From: Anisus vortex
Lineage: Eukaryota; Mollusca; Gastropoda; Planorbidae
NCBI GenBank assembly: GCA_949126835.1
Contig: OX421499.1
Location: forward strand, 7,891,026-7,955,025
Direction of reading: 5' to 3'
Length of the DNA stretch: 64,000 nt
Part shown: positions 1-12,686 of the stretch, in pieces
Layout of the letters: each line of letters starts with the position of its first letter
How positions within the stretch are numbered: the stretch's first letter is position 1
Notes under the pieces: model-generated
The model's input: the letters and a program-made list of their open reading frames with translations, nothing else
What the model was told of the DNA's origin: nothing
The model's database searches: none
Program-made: the position numbers and the translations under genes

Positions 1-139
1 GTTTAAAAGCTATACATTTATGGAATACTAGATTAGAATGAGGTTTAAAGGAGATCAGATTATTCTTTTCATTCTTCAATGATGTCAGGAAAGCCATGTA
101 GTTTGACATGCTTATTTGTACCATTATCAACCCCTTATG

Positions 140-1700
140 CAGGGCCGGCTCTAGGGTTTTTGGCGCCCTGGGCGAAAACAAATTCTGCGCCCTCATTAAA
201 GTGCATTTGGCGGGGTCTGCCGGGTAAAAAACTTAGAAAATGTGTTTTTGTTAATAATTGTTGATTGGGCTATATCCAACAAAGAATTGTATTTTATAAC
301 CTTTGATTGATGACTGTGAAATGTAAATAAAACAGTTGAATGAAAAGTAACAATAGCTTTTCATTATAGATTAATAATTAGAAATCTAAATTATTTTTAG
401 AAAAGTTAAATAATATACTGTTTTATTTTAGGTATTTAGGTTTATAGGTTTTATAATTGCATTATGTACAGTTCTTTTAATAACAAAAAGAAACTAACTG
501 ATTACAGATAGTTTTTCTGTTTTTATAACACTTTAAAAAATACACAAAGACTACTTGATATTGCTTGGATTATTGTTTTCTTAACTACGGTCCAAAAGTA
601 ACTTTGAAATACTGATTAACAGTATTTATACTCCTATAGACTAAAACCGTAATGGTACTTTTCCTGCTTTCTGGTTAGCAAATTCTTGTATGAGGGCTTT
701 TGAGTCTAACTGTCTTGCTTTCTCATTTTCTCAGAAATTGTCGCCAGACCCACAAGTCTCTCCTAACACATTGTACTACGCAGATAGATTTAATTATTAG
801 CTTAAGTTTTGAAAAACCTTCGTTCAGCACTAACTACGGAAAGTGGCAACGTAATCAAAATACGAAAGGCTAAACAAATGTTAGGATTTTCAAGATTCTG
901 TTGGTAAATGTAGTTTAGGACTTCTTAAGGGTTTGATACTGAGTCATGGAGATGATGAGAAATTGCTCTTAGTTCAGAACACTGAAGTACAGCAGCAATG
1001 TCAGATTCATTCAAACCTTCATCTTCAATTGTTAATGCTTTTTCCAAGTTTTTGCACATCGACTTTACCTCTGATGTAGTCTTGTTTTTAAGGTCGGGAA
1101 TGTTGTACCAAAATCCAAAGACACCAGATACTTTATTTGACTTGGGAGATCTTCCTTTTACTGCATAAGCAGCTGTGTCTAAAGCAGCAACATAAAAGTG
1201 AATCTTGAAACTTTCTGAAGGGTCCCCTGCAATATTTACATATTCATCCGTTGATTCGTAATCAACCATGTTCTTCTTTTTTAAAATTCGGTCCTTCTCT
1301 TTCTCAAATACTGGTTCTATCCCATGCAACTTCTAATGCTACTTCATTAGCATCATCCAGAACTCTATCGAACTCAAAATCACTTCTAGCTGTAACCAAA
1401 AACTCGTTGTTTTTTCAGTTGACTGATTGCTCTCTGAAGACTCCAGTCCTTTTCTTGCAGTATCTTACTAGTTATGTTTACTTGAAACAAAATGTTGTTC
1501 CATGTGACAAGTGCAGCAGTAGACTTGAAGTCTGAGATATTTTTAAGTAACCCAAGTGCTTCTACGTTCGCAATACTGCCACTAGATCCATTTAGTGTCT
1601 TCAGAAATCTCTTCCAAAGCATCACAAACATGAGATAACTGGTAGCGCAGAGGTGTAAGTGCATCAATTCTACTGGACCATCTTGTGCCACTTATCACTT
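140..1700 (-). mobile_element. hAT-type DNA transposon relic
   Basis: A terminal-inverted-repeat-like end starts at 140 (CAGGGCCGGCTCTAGG), the style of end seen on many hAT elements. The decayed transposase on the minus strand runs away from it (641-1,697), so 140 is the 3' end of the element. No matching second end was found to the right, so the 5' part, with the N-terminus and other terminus, is missing or unrecognisable. The stretch 240-640 between the end and the coding remnant shows no gene and is read as the 3' noncoding part of the element. Confidence 0.6.
641..1697 (-). pseudogene. hAT transposase relic (ZMYM1-like type)
   Basis: Minus-strand frames together give a degraded hAT transposase of the kind related to ZMYM-type and TTF-type proteins. 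In order: TRWSSR with LRYQLSHVCDALEEIS near 1,620-1,690, SDFKSTAALVTWNNILFQVN near 1,480-1,550, then ALDTAAYAVKGR and FGFWYNIPDL near 1,090-1,200. The C-terminal hAT dimerisation segment lies at 641-810 in two frames (FSKLKLIIK, then ERLVGLATIS, RQLDSKALIQEFANQKAGKV) and ends in a stop at 641-643. Several frameshifts and stops separate the pieces, so no functional protein is possible. Family assignment rests on these motifs, and confidence in it is high. The N-terminal BED/TTF finger and the first catalytic residues are not present in the window. Confidence 0.75.
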
Positions 1701-4460
1701 AGTGGATTTAATGTACTCGTTTTCGTAATAAGCAGTCTGAAAATGCACAAAAACAACAACTGCACTGCCAATGCAAAAAACTCAGCGCCATCACGACTTA
1801 CGATTCATGAACTGACTTGAAGGACACGGTCACGTCACTTCACTATGATATTCTGCCGCCTTATCGCATCCAGAGTGTGGCCGGGGGGAAGTGAATGGTT
1901 GCCTTTTTGCACTCCGCTACTCACAGCGAGGTTGCCAAACTAAGTAACCTACTGTTAGGGCAAACTTTCCTATTTTCTAAGACAACTTCAATAAAATACC
2001 CTTCACCTTTCATTACCAAGTAATTCATCTACCTATGCTAGTAGCGCGCAGAAGCACTACCCTTTAATATTGTTTATATTTTTAAATCACCAAATTTAAA
2101 TAAGTGGGCGGTAATAAAGAAGCCTAAGTAGCCCAAGCGTGAAGTCCTAGATTATCACAATTTTTTTAATGAGATATTCATCATATTAAAAAAAAAAATC
2201 AAAATATTAGACATCATAAAAAGGAACTTTTACAATTATAATAAGAACATAAATCCAAAATGCTATCTCAGATTAGTTAAACGTATATTAGGATAGCCTA
2301 TAGCATCTTTTAATAGGGCTCATCAGCTAAAGAAAAACTTAAAACTGACAAGAGTAACACCAAGTTTGAAAGTTTTGATAGACGAAGTGTCTTTTTAGAC
2401 GAATTGTCGGTAGATGAAGTATCGCATTAGACGTAGTGTCGGTATAGACAAGTTGTATGGTACACATTATGTCGGTTGTTTAACTTCCTGTAGACGAAGT
2501 GTTGTAGACGAAAAGTCTGTAGACGATCAGTTGTCATGGAAACCCTAATACTGTGTGCCCTCCTCCCATCCGTACCCTTTTGTTTTTATTTTGTTCATAA
2601 TATAGAAATAATCTTAGAAAGCTTTAGCTGTAGGCCACGAGATTGGCGCTTGAGTATACCCTACGATTAAAACGGTAGGCTAATTGATGCGCGAGTCATC
2701 GACTGTGTCTCATACGAATGCATGACTAATTTACAGTTTTTAAAATGTATCAGAAAAAGTAACATTCTGTGCGTCAACTTTTCTTGACCCCCCCCCCCCC
2801 CGCCCTTGTCAATATCTAATCGTCAAACTTTTACGTACCTTGCCCTTACTTAGTTGACATAATAAATAGACCAACCTTAATAGGCTCTACTCTTTTTTGG
2901 ACTTGTTTATTTTAACAATATAGTTGATGTTATTTTTTTTACTTGTGCCATTATTTACATTATCAAGGTCTGGTTAAACAGATTGTTTATAGTCTACTGG
3001 ATTTGCATACCGACTATTCATTCTGCTTCATTCATAATTAATTAATAATCACTTTTTGATTACTTTCGTATGACATAACGATGGATGGACTGTCCGTAGG
3101 ATCTGGGTTCAAATTCGACAAAGGCAGGATTTTTGTTTTCTAGTTGTCCATTAGTCAAATCACTAAACCTAGAAACACTAGAAGACAGAATGGCAAAGAG
3201 TAAAGTAGTAGGCTAATAATACATAAAGCATTAAACTCTATTTTAGAAATACAACCCATAAAAACCTGTTATAAAACTCAGATAAACATAAAGACAAAAA
3301 CACTTTCATCATCCCTTATGCGAGAACAAATGCATTTTAAAAGGCCTACTCTTTCTTCCCGATTGGCATTCGGGCATGGAATAAAACCAGTCCTCTCGGC
3401 AGTACATAGAGATCTACACAGCAATCTCTTTTCTAGCAACGTGGCGATTTTGTAAATGATACATTAATTGTAAATGATAATTTAACATTTCTTTTCATGT
3501 CGATTCTTGAGAAACATTTTATGGCTCCCACTTCCAATCATATAGACAATATATTATAGGCTTATAGAATAAGCTTAGGTCTAGCATGGTCGAAGACATT
3601 AGGCCTAAGTTAAAAAATGTCCTGCATTCTAGTATTCCACTGTGTCCAGACTTCACTTGGCTCCAATTTTCCCCAGTTATTCATTCTATTGAGCTGTTTG
3701 GCAATTTTTCAGGTAAGTTGCACGCTTCGATAAGGCTACTCAGACCTCATTAGGCAGCTCTGCTGTCAACTTGTGTAAACTCAGACGAAACAGCAAACGT
3801 TATCAAAGTATATTATTTTAAAAAATCTATCACCCACCGCGTGCGGTAAATAAATACTACGCCCAAGGGATTTAAAGTTACAAATTAATTAGTAGTTTTT
3901 AGTAATATTATTTGTTATTAGCCTACTCAACATATTATTATTGTTTGAATTATTTTTTTCCTCAAAACAGTGCAGCATATAATATAGAAAATATATAATA
4001 TAGATTTACAACGGATGTTCTCCTATTTCAATTTCTCATTGATATATTTAAGCTTAGGCCTATATCTAAAGCTTTTGTCATTTAACACATTTTTATAGGG
4101 GCCGTTAAAAATAGCAAAATGCTTAGAAGAAGGGCGTGAATAACTTTCTTGAATGTGCGTACCAAAAAAAAACTGGCTAATGCTCCTTGCAAAAAAATGT
4201 CTCGCGTGCAAAATCAACATTATTTGACCACGTATACTAAGAAACTATAAGAAATAACAAAAAATCAAATCGAGCGGTTAAAAAAACTAGATCTATTATG
4301 AATACGAAACCATTTTTTTGTTTCAGAACAACGGGAAAAAAATAAATGTGTACTTTACCACGTCTATAGGAAGACTTCAAATAAGATAGCCTACATGCAT
4401 AGGCTATATATTATGCTTATAAATATATTCGTCCGACAGAAAATGTGACCAAAAACAACC
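1700..4460. other. No gene seen; AT-rich intergenic DNA
   Basis: No convincing coding region was seen on either strand. The stretch contains a cytosine homopolymer near 2,789-2,802, the degenerate short repeats at 2,381-2,540, and a possible pol III B-box-like motif near 3,107 (GGGTTCAAATTCG) that might mark a decayed tRNA-derived SINE. The 65-codon frame at 4,023-4,220 has no recognisable domain. Confidence 0.5.
2381..2540 (+). repeat. Degenerate short tandem repeat (TAGACGAAGTGTC)
   Basis: Variants of TAGACGAAGTGTC and TAGACGAATTGTC recur at irregular spacing, about eight times by eye. It looks like an old, strongly diverged minisatellite. Related words (CAGACGATTCGCC) occur once near 14,600, so the motif may belong to a dispersed repeat. 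Confidence 0.45.
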
Positions 4461-4467
4461 ATTTTCT

Positions 4468-6524
4468 TAAAGACCGACCGAAACCAAATTTTTAGTTTCG
4501 GCCGAAAACGAAACCATACCGAATATTATACATTGACTTTCGGCCGAAACCGAAGCCGAAACCAAAAATTTACTACAACTTCGGCCGAAACCGAAAAATA
4601 AACCGAAAATGCGAAACAAATGATTTCAAAAGACTGCACATTTATGTGTAATATTAACTAGATTTTGGGCACTCTATTTGAATAAACCATTCTTTGGAGT
4701 GATTAAATAATTCGTTATTATTAACTTCAGTCTTCCACTTCACATTAGGGTTGTTAATACACTTTTTTTTTCTCAAAACCTATAGGGCGTTTGTAATCAC
4801 GTGACAAAAATCACGTGTTTTTTGTTTACTTTGAGTAATGGTGTAGCCTACAATGGCCGCAGTATTAATATAGTTTCATATAGGCTCGAGCTTTTTTTAA
4901 TTGATATTTTGTGTTTAAAATGATGATTAATGTATTAATATGGATTTTATTAATTCTATATTAGATTAATAGACACAAGAAGATTTTTACATTAAAAATG
5001 TTACATTACTATTGAACGATTAGGCCTACAATGAAAATAACGAATGACTCCAATAATTCACTTCAATTCAATTCAATAATTCAAATGCAACACTTACCGG
5101 CCAGATATTAAGATGATGAATTGAGCTTAAAATGTTGAAATTTGTTGAAAAAATACCATGTCAGTCTTTCTATTGTACTAGTAAGATGATCTACGACGAT
5201 TTATCTAATGATTTGTGCGTAGGATAGCCAATATTCAGATGCGAATTTGGCATGATAAAGAAGTACTTCACCATTTTTGTACACCAATTGGCGTCTATTT
5301 ACACAAATTCGTCACTAAAAAAAACATAAGCCACGCCCATTGCGAACGCTCTATTTTCGGCTCTAAATATCATATTTTTGTACCCATTTTCGGTCCCCCC
5401 CCCCTCTCCGCCCCCGGGCAAAGTAAGTTATAGTTTGGAAAAGACAAATTTGTAATTGATTATACTTAAAAAAATAATTACGAAGGACCATTGATCCTTA
5501 AAACGTGGTGAAATCTTAAAAAAAAATAAGTTGATTTTAGATTAGCAGATGTCAAAAGCTGACGTGTCATGAATTTAGCCCCTTATAATTATAACATAAA
5601 TCAGAGGATGTTAGATCTATATGTTCAACACACTAAAATAATATTTGTAGAATATGAATAAAATCCCACACACATCTATCTAGGGTTGACAGACCTCCGG
5701 CAAGAAAATTAATCGTTTTTGAAAAGAACCTTACATGCTCTGCAAAGTAGTTTTGTTAATTGCCCAAGTTGCTTTTCAGTCTACATTAAATAAAATGTTG
5801 GGTCAGTTTTACTAATATACAATTATTGGCAGCTAATTTAATAAAATTGAACTGATTGTGGATTGTGAAACACTAAATATGTCATTATTTTGTCTCTCTA
5901 TGTCCTCCTTTTAAAATCCAAGTATCTCGCAACCTTACGACTATCGATCTGTTTGTCTGTTAAAAAAGCGTTCAGCATTATTTTGGTTTTCTTTTCGAAT
6001 ACATAGCGTTAACATTTGTAGGCTATTTGGTGTTGTATGTGTTTGTATCGCAAATTTACAATCAATATTCGGAATTTGAAAAAAAAACAAAAAAACAAAC
6101 AACTATAATTCGCCTCTGACAAACGAGTGTTTGCAAGGAATATAATGTTAAGGAATTTTATTGTTTTGTGCTAATCAAACCGGGTTTACAAATATTTCTT
6201 CAGATAAAAAGATAAATAAATCGTGGGACACAGTTATGAATGATTTCCTCCCGAAATCCGGTTTTCGTTTAACATCCCTACTTCACACATATTAATTCAC
6301 AACAGTTTAACTAAATGAAAGTATCAATAAGCAGAGTAGACCTTAAAGAGTAATAGATGCATCAATAGTGTAGCATTATGAATTTTGAAAGTTAAAATAG
6401 ATATTCGGCTGATGACCGAAAGACAATATCAGTTTCGGACGAAACCGTAAACAAACCGAAAAAGTGTTTTTGCCTATTTTCGGCACCGAAAACGAAGCCG
6501 AAACCGAATATCGGTCGGTCTCTA
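4468..6524. mobile_element. Non-autonomous DNA transposon with GACCGACCG ends
   Basis: The two ends are inverted copies: left TAAAGACCGACCGAAACC at 4,468 and, on the other strand, TAGAGACCGACCGATATTC ending at 6,524. Both are followed inward by clustered, partly palindromic TTTCGGCCGAAAC words. Flanks are similar (attttct at 4,461-4,467 and attttat at 6,525-6,531), which fits a decayed target duplication of 7-8 bp, the size expected for hAT elements. The interior has no recognisable transposase, only AT-rich DNA and a C-rich run near 5,394-5,418, so this is a deletion derivative. Superfamily hAT is an inference from end style and duplication length. Confidence 0.6.
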
Positions 6525-6649
6525 ATTTTATATAGGGTTTGGACATTATTGAAAATTAATGTCAGTCAAACAACTAGACTTGTACTCCGGCATTACTGAT
6601 GAGAGAAATGTTGATTAGGATTTACGTTCGTTTCTTTCGAACTACTATA

Positions 6650-7260
6650 CTTTCATTCATTGACAAGTCTTTACGTGTATGCATACATAAAAGTTCATAA
6701 GAAATAACATTTCCAGTCGAATTCGATCAATTTATTCGAAACATGTCTGTGTGCTGGGTTACTGGTTGTACGAACATTTGTTGGGGATTAAAGTTTCTTT
6801 CATTTCCAAAAGATGTTTACAAAAGAAAACAATGTATTGTGAAAGTCAGAAGGGAATAATCACCTTTTTTATAATATCAAACTTATTGCTTAATGCAAAA
6901 GAATTTTTGTTTTTCGTTTCTTATGAATTTACGAATTTTGTTTTTCAATAGCCAAGAAAACGCAACTCTTGACTAAGGTATTTTATAAACACGCTACATG
7001 CGACTAACATATGAGTATTAATTATCGCCTACTCACTTTTGATGTTAAAAACGGATTCCTCATAACTAATACTGTATCCTTTGTATAATTCTAAAAGACT
7101 AGAACTAGCCGTCGAGGTTGAAATCAACTGTCAATAACCAGCAAAAGCATGCTTTTTTGTTTACGGAAATGCCTAAAATAATCAAACATTTAAAAATAGA
7201 ACCGGAAGTTCACGATCACACCAGTTCAAAAGGTCACGCCTAATTAAGACTTGTCAATTA
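6650..7260 (+). mobile_element. THAP-bearing DNA element, copy 1
   Basis: About 600 bp here is homologous to roughly 31,820-32,420. The homology stops at 7,260, where paralogous unit A begins. The terminal inverted repeats seen on the second copy (CTTTAAAGACCAAGTGAAG) are not recognisable here, so this copy is truncated. It carries the THAP relic at 6,743-6,859. Confidence 0.55.
6743..6859 (+). pseudogene. THAP-domain fragment
   Basis: A 38-codon frame starts with ATG and reads MSVCWVTGCTN then LSFPKDVYKRKQ and VKVRRE before a TAA. The CxxxxC pair, the FPKD motif and the basic VRR match the first half of a THAP (C2CH) DNA-binding domain, found at the N-terminus of P-element-type and other transposases and of THAP proteins. 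The tryptophan normally found after the RK motif is a cysteine here, and the CxxH second half is absent. It may be a first exon of a transposase gene, or simply decayed. Two related relics lie at 31,916 and 33,016. Confidence 0.6.
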
Positions 7261-7452
7261 AGCCATCATTCATCAATCTCTTGATGCAGGATTTCTAGTT
7301 CATTCAGCGTGACATAAGCCTAAAATGTATCCTTCTCTAGCACCATATTACTTGTTATTAAAAATGGATTACCCTTAAAGTTAAAGACGACAATGTAGTA
7401 ACGACTTGAATTGTCTTTTTTGAGGATAATCCGCTTGCCTTTAAAAATCGCG

Positions 7453-8185
7453 TGCCGTAGTTCATCATCATCATCAATACCTTGACCGTTGTGGTCGTTT
7501 GACACCTCAGCAGTCAACCGACTTCTTTTTAGTAGCTGATTGCAGCGTCCAGGTCTCACATCCATACAGAATAATGGTTTTGACAAGGAGCCCTGTAACT
7601 GTAAAGTCTGAGCTTTGTTGGCAGACTAATGTTTTGCTGGTCCAGATTCTGTTTAGGCGAGGCATTGCCACAATTGCTGTCCCAATCCTTGCTTGAATTT
7701 CTGACTCACAGCTTCCGTCTATGGATAGGGTTTGCTCCTACATATTTAAAATGCTTTACTTCTTCCTGTTGCTATTGGTTCCTTATGATGTTTGCACTTC
7801 TGGCATCTGTGGTGTTGATCATTATTTTGCTTTTTTTTTCTGAACTGATTTCCATTCCGTATGCCCTTGCTCTATCTTCAAACTTGACTGTGAGCTCTTG
7901 TAGTTCTTTGTTGGTCCCGGCCAACAGGTCGATATCATCAGCAAATCTTAGATCGCATAGTGGTCTGCAACCAATGGAGATGGATGGATGGAAATCATCG
8001 AGTGTTTCTTGCATGATTCTTTCTAGGAAGATATTGAATGAAACATAACTGGCGATAGGATGCAACCTTGTCGGACGCCAATGGATATCTTGAAGAAGTC
8101 TCCTATACAACCATTTAGTTGAACTGCACTGCTTGCTTGATTGTAGAGTGCTTCAAATTGCCTGTATCAATCGCTCTGCATGCCA
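7453..8185 (-). pseudogene. LINE reverse transcriptase fragment
   Basis: The minus strand encodes the middle and C-terminal part of a non-LTR retrotransposon reverse transcriptase. YVSFNIFLERIMQETLDD is followed by the catalytic LRFADDIDLLAG and by AYGMEISSEKK (7,772-8,110); frameshifted remnants of the thumb, such as TKLRLY, follow down to about 7,560. The fragment ends in a GATGATGATGAA-type short-repeat tail near 7,453-7,480, typical of a LINE 3' end. Unit B has no such sequence at the matching point (about 24,625), so the insertion is specific to unit A. 5'-truncated and dead. The clade (RTE-, L2- or CR1-like) was not settled. Confidence 0.75.
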
Positions 8186-8199
8186 AGTTTGGGACGCGT

Positions 8200-10633
8200 G
8201 CCGTAGGTTGCCGACCCATGAGTTACGCTACTCAAATTATAATACGTATTTTTTAATAAGGTTTATCAATGAGAACACAAATTGACAAGTCCATAGTGTG
8301 ACCAGTCCTAGTACTGTAGTAGTACTAGTAGAGGTATGGGTCCTGGATTTGCGTAGCGTTGGATCTATCAAGTCTAATGCCTATAATGTCCAATAACTAT
8401 TTATAACTCCACAAAATATATTAACAATTTAACCACGTTAAAGGACTACAAGGTAAAAGAGAGATTGACTGGTAATATAAACTTTATTTAAAACAAGGGA
8501 GATATCCCTAACAAACAAATGGCAACCAGAACAACACTGAGAAAATAAATTGAATTCCAATGATAACTTGACAAAATAACAGTAATAATAGACAAAAAGG
8601 TGATAATAAAAGAATGCTAACATAAGATTTAACAATATTATTCTAAGTTAAAACTTAAACTTGATTAATTTGGCCATTTACCATATATTCATTTAGATTA
8701 GATAAAAAATGCATTACAGATGGGAGGGAAACACTAATTCTAATAAAAACGGGTAGACCATCTGATCAACATCCAATACATCTATAGCAGCCCTATACCA
8801 TTTCAATTATTATAAAAAAATAGTGCAAAAACTTACCAAGTATAAAATAATAGTGATACATTTTCAAGATTTCACAAGTAATCAGAATATGGGCACAAGT
8901 AAATATATATGACTCAAACTTAAAAATACAATTTGGTTGACCACAAGTCCTTCCTGGTGTAGGGCCTACGCTAAAATGGCTTTGCGCCTAATGACCAATA
9001 AGTACTTAAACACAAATAATGATAGTAATATGTAGGTAAATAATTACATTTACATGTCTGCATTTTATTTAAAAAAAAACACTACAGAATTGGATATTGC
9101 ATAAGATGGAAATTTCCTAAAAATGTTGACCAACTTCCCAACAAGGTATTCTCTTTACCCACAACAATTCTCACAAGGGCAACAACCCTCCGTACTTATT
9201 ATCTTGCTCTCTATACTAAAAAACAAAAAATCCATCGCCACTTATAAAGGCTCAAAGGGTCAATAGAAATCGAGGTAAAAAAAACTAGATTTAAACCTTA
9301 AAATAACCTAACACTGTTTTTTTTTTTTTGTTGTTTAAAAAAAACAACTTCTACATTAATTTTTTATTTACAATGCATTTACTGATTAGGTTCAAAAGGA
9401 GTGGTACTCCAATAGCAAGTAAGCAATCAGCGACAGTACAAGGCCATTTCATTCAACACATTTCTCAACAAATTTGGTTTCATTGTTTTCTATCATCAGC
9501 ATCCGAGCAAACTATAATTGTTAAAAGGCTTTTGTCAAAGCAATGAATGATTTTTTAAGGGCCATGCAACTTTAGAAAGTAACTACAGTCAGTAATGGCT
9601 ATAGAACTGCGGGCAAAATTTGTTACAGTTGTTCATGACTTTTTAATATATGTGTTAGAAGCTAAATTGGACATAGAAGGAAATAATGTTAATTGGTTTG
9701 AAAGCTACTTAATTAAAAAGTTGCAAGGTTAATGTTAGGGTAGTACACATTGGCAGTTTCCTTCAGCAGGGTTTGTATGCTAGACTACTGTTATATAATA
9801 TATGATTCCACAATGCGTGAAGAAATGACAAGAAACATAAATCTACATGGAAATGCCACTTGATATAACTTTTACCAGCCAAAACTGAAGCTATGGCGTT
9901 TTTACTAATTGAAAAATATGCTCAACAAATCTGTCACTGGAGAGATAATAACAAACACAGAAATTTAACTCATCAAATACTTAAATAAACTAAAAAAAAG
10001 TACTTAGCAATTAATCCATTACTAGTATTGCTAAGCAAGGAAAAAATTGATTTTTTTAACGCACATCAAATATTTTAGAATATATCGAAATGAAACACAT
10101 ACTCTTAAAAATCAAATCACATTTAGATTTAAATTTGCAATTTGGATCTACAGCAAAAAAGATTATAAAATAGTATAACAAAATAAACATGAGATAAATA
10201 ATTAATTAAAAAAAAAACTGCTGCGAAAATTGTGCTTTACAATAAGGGCAAGGCAATCACCTGCCTACAGAAACTACAAATGACACTGACAGAAATTACT
10301 AATGACACTGACAGAAACTACTAATGACACTGACAGAAACTACTAATGACACTGACAAAAAAAAAGTTGTTACCATGATGAATAAAAGAAGCCTTCAATT
10401 TCATTGACAATCTTTAAAAATAATTAAGTGCATGGTTTATCTTCACATATTACAGAGAAATGAACTGTGTTAAAAATATATATATATCAACAACAGAAAA
10501 AAGAAAAACATTTGCACACAGTCTTGACAATTTATACCAAATGACATTTATGATATTTAAAGGTCCACAATCAGAAAATTACTCAATAAAAATGTGACAT
10601 TTAAAAGGCATAAAGATATTTTTGATGTGGTTT
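8200..10633. other. ZNF1 3' flank, conserved between units, no gene
   Basis: Downstream of ZNF1 on its strand. The sequence aligns with 24,640-27,000, 36,560-38,940 and 54,780-56,350, so it is unit backbone. The segment 9,594-9,730 on the plus strand resembles the small frame seen at 26,013-26,225 (VVHDFL, EGNNVNWFES) but is stopped early. No other coding sequence was recognised. Confidence 0.55.
10269..10357 (+). repeat. 22-bp tandem repeat, about four copies
   Basis: Four consecutive copies of a 22-bp unit containing CTACTAATGACACTGACAG, nearly identical. Units B, C and D do not show the expansion at the matching place, so it arose in unit A. Confidence 0.8.
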
Positions 10634-10997
10634 TATATTAGAACAAATAGCCGAAAGTGTTGGACTATCAAGATTAACTACGTCAAGAAGCTCCCAAAAG
10701 ACACATGCCAATGGTGTAGAAATAGTAGAGATTGAAAAGTTTAAATACCTTGGCAGCTACATCTCATCTAATGGAAGCATAGACATAGACATTTCCACCA
10801 TAACTAGCTTTTGCAGCTCAGGCCTTAAGAAACTGGTAAAAATATGGAAGTCATCCTCTCTGCAGCTAAGAACAAAACTGAGACTTTACAAGCCCAGTGT
10901 ACATTCAATACTTATCTATACTGCAGAGACCTGGAAGACCAATACCAAAATCAAAAGCCGAATCATTGTGTTTGACGAAAGATGTCTCCGACGTATT
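10634..10997 (+). mobile_element. Internal LINE fragment abutting ZNF1
   Basis: The plus strand is nearly identical to 39,560-39,945 in unit C and encodes the thumb region of the same LINE reverse transcriptase (EKFKYLGSYISSNGSID, LRTKLRLYK, AETWKTN). Only the middle of the LINE remains. The left edge joins the unit 3' flank at about 10,634 and the right edge joins ZNF1 finger 10 at about 10,997. Because unit C has the full LINE between the same two landmarks, this is read as one old insertion followed by two deletions in unit A. Confidence 0.8.
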
Positions 10998-11851
10998 TCT
11001 TCAGTATGACTTCTTTTGTGGTTTCTGAAGTATACTAAATTACAAAATTCTTTACCACATGTATCACATTTATAAGGCTTTAATCCAGAATGTATTTTTT
11101 TATGTTGTTTTAAGTATCTTTTATGAGAAAATACATTACCACATAGGTCACATTTAAAAGGCTTTTCTCCAGTATGAATTCTTTTGTGGGCTTTTAGCGG
11201 TGAACTTTGAGAAAAATCTTTACCACATATATCACATTTATAAGGTTTTTCTCCAGTATGAATTCTTTTATGGTCTTTCAAGTGTACACTATGATAAAAT
11301 TCTTTACCACATGTATCACATTTAAAAGGCCATAATCCAGAATGTATTCTTTGATGTTGTTTTAAGTTTCCTTTTAAAGAAAATACTTTATCACATATGT
11401 CACATTTAAAAGGCTTTTCTCCAGTATGAATTCTTTTGTGGTCTTTTAAGTGTAATCTATAATAAAATGCTTTACCACATGTATCACATTTATAAGTCGT
11501 TAATTCCGAATGTATTCTTTGGTGTTGTTTTAAGATACTCATTTCACAAAATTGTTTATTACAAACGCTACATTTAAATGGTTTTACTTCTAAATGATTC
11601 CATAAGTGGTATTTTAAAGATTGTTTGATGGGATATCTCTTATTACAGATCAAACAGTGAAACGGGGGTTCTCTTAAATGACTTTTTTGATGTTCTTTTA
11701 AGTACACGCTCCAAAGAAATTCTTCATTACATATGCCAGATTTAAATGGTTTTTCACCTGCATGACACCAAAGGTGGTATTCTAAAGAATGTAAAGCAGA
11801 AAATGTCTCATTTCAGATCAAACATTTAAAAGTCTTTTCTTGTGATTGCAT
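10916..11851 (-). pseudogene. ZNF1: C2H2 zinc-finger gene, damaged at both ends
   Basis: A tandem C2H2 zinc-finger protein gene, presumably nuclear and DNA-binding. The homologous start codon is at 11,851-11,849 (MQSQEK), but a TGA at 11,815-11,813 interrupts finger 1 (KCLI then stop), and finger 2 has lost its first cysteine (FKSGIC). An open frame resumes from the Met at 11,707 and holds eight complete fingers (3 to 10), each 28 residues with TGEKP or SGLKP-type linkers. After finger 10 (HKRSHTEE) the frame runs into antisense LINE sequence and adds about 26 unrelated residues before a stop at 10,916. It could only make a truncated eight-finger protein from an internal Met. Closest in the window to ZNF3. 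Most likely a pseudogene. Confidence 0.85.
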
Positions 11852-12686
11852 CTTTGGATAATGATTTTTTTTTATATTTCACTATGAAAATATGCCTTAC
11901 TGAATTGTGTCACTAATTAGGTTTTTTTCCTCGATGCATTTTTCCATACTGTTCAATTCTTTGCCTATATGAATTTCTCTACTTCTTTCATCATGTTGAA
12001 AATGTTTTTAACTTATCTAAATCAACATGTGATATTTTCAAGTATTCACGTAGAACAGTTCATGTCTTATTAAAAGCAAAACATTAAAATAATCATGTTT
12101 CTTCACTTTAAGATGAAAGATATTGTTCACTTGCCATGTCACATGTAAAAGGATTTTGTTCAAAATATTATATTCACTCTTACTATAACTGTTTCTGCCA
12201 CATTCATTTTTCTAAGTCACTTGAATTTAAAAAAAAGAAATCATTCTGAAATGATTATAAATGTAATTTTCATTCCATGATACAATTTATTTTACTACAT
12301 CCTTTTTTTTTTTTTAGATTATCGTTAAAACTAATTTGAGAAAATATTATTTTCTGAAAACATATCCTTTTGTTGCCTCTTCACATCTATACAGACGATA
12401 TTGCATCAAGTGTCAGCTTTGAGAGCGCCTTTCCTATAAATAAGTCACTTTTGTAAGGTTTGTATTTTAAGTGGATTTAAAAAAATGTAACATTTTCTAA
12501 TTAGTTCCTGAATGTGTCAGGTTGTTCATTGCATCTTCAACAATGTCATCACATTCCCTATAATGAGAAAAATGAAATCTTTTAAAATAGATTTAGTTGA
12601 TGTCAGCAATAAAATATAAATTGTATAAACAAAACAAAATTCCAAAAGGAGATTATTGGAATGGCTTAGAGAAAAAATGTAGCAGT
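11852..12686 (-). other. ZNF1 5' flank with decayed finger remnants
   Basis: Reading the minus strand upstream of MQSQEK, short finger-like pieces remain between stops and frameshifts, for example NPFTCDMAS near 12,160. The matching region in unit B shows them better (LKYHMLIHTG, HSGKKLFKF). No intact frame and no clear promoter motif were seen. Confidence 0.45.

Noticed and set aside
3081..3130. A tRNA gene candidate (GGGTTCAAATTCG)
   Set aside because: Only a B-box-like word; no A box at the right distance and no cloverleaf was seen.
7320..7586. An 88-codon minus-strand frame (MSKPLFCMDVRPG...)
   Set aside because: A chimera of LINE 3' end and unit backbone across the insertion boundary at about 7,453; not a gene.
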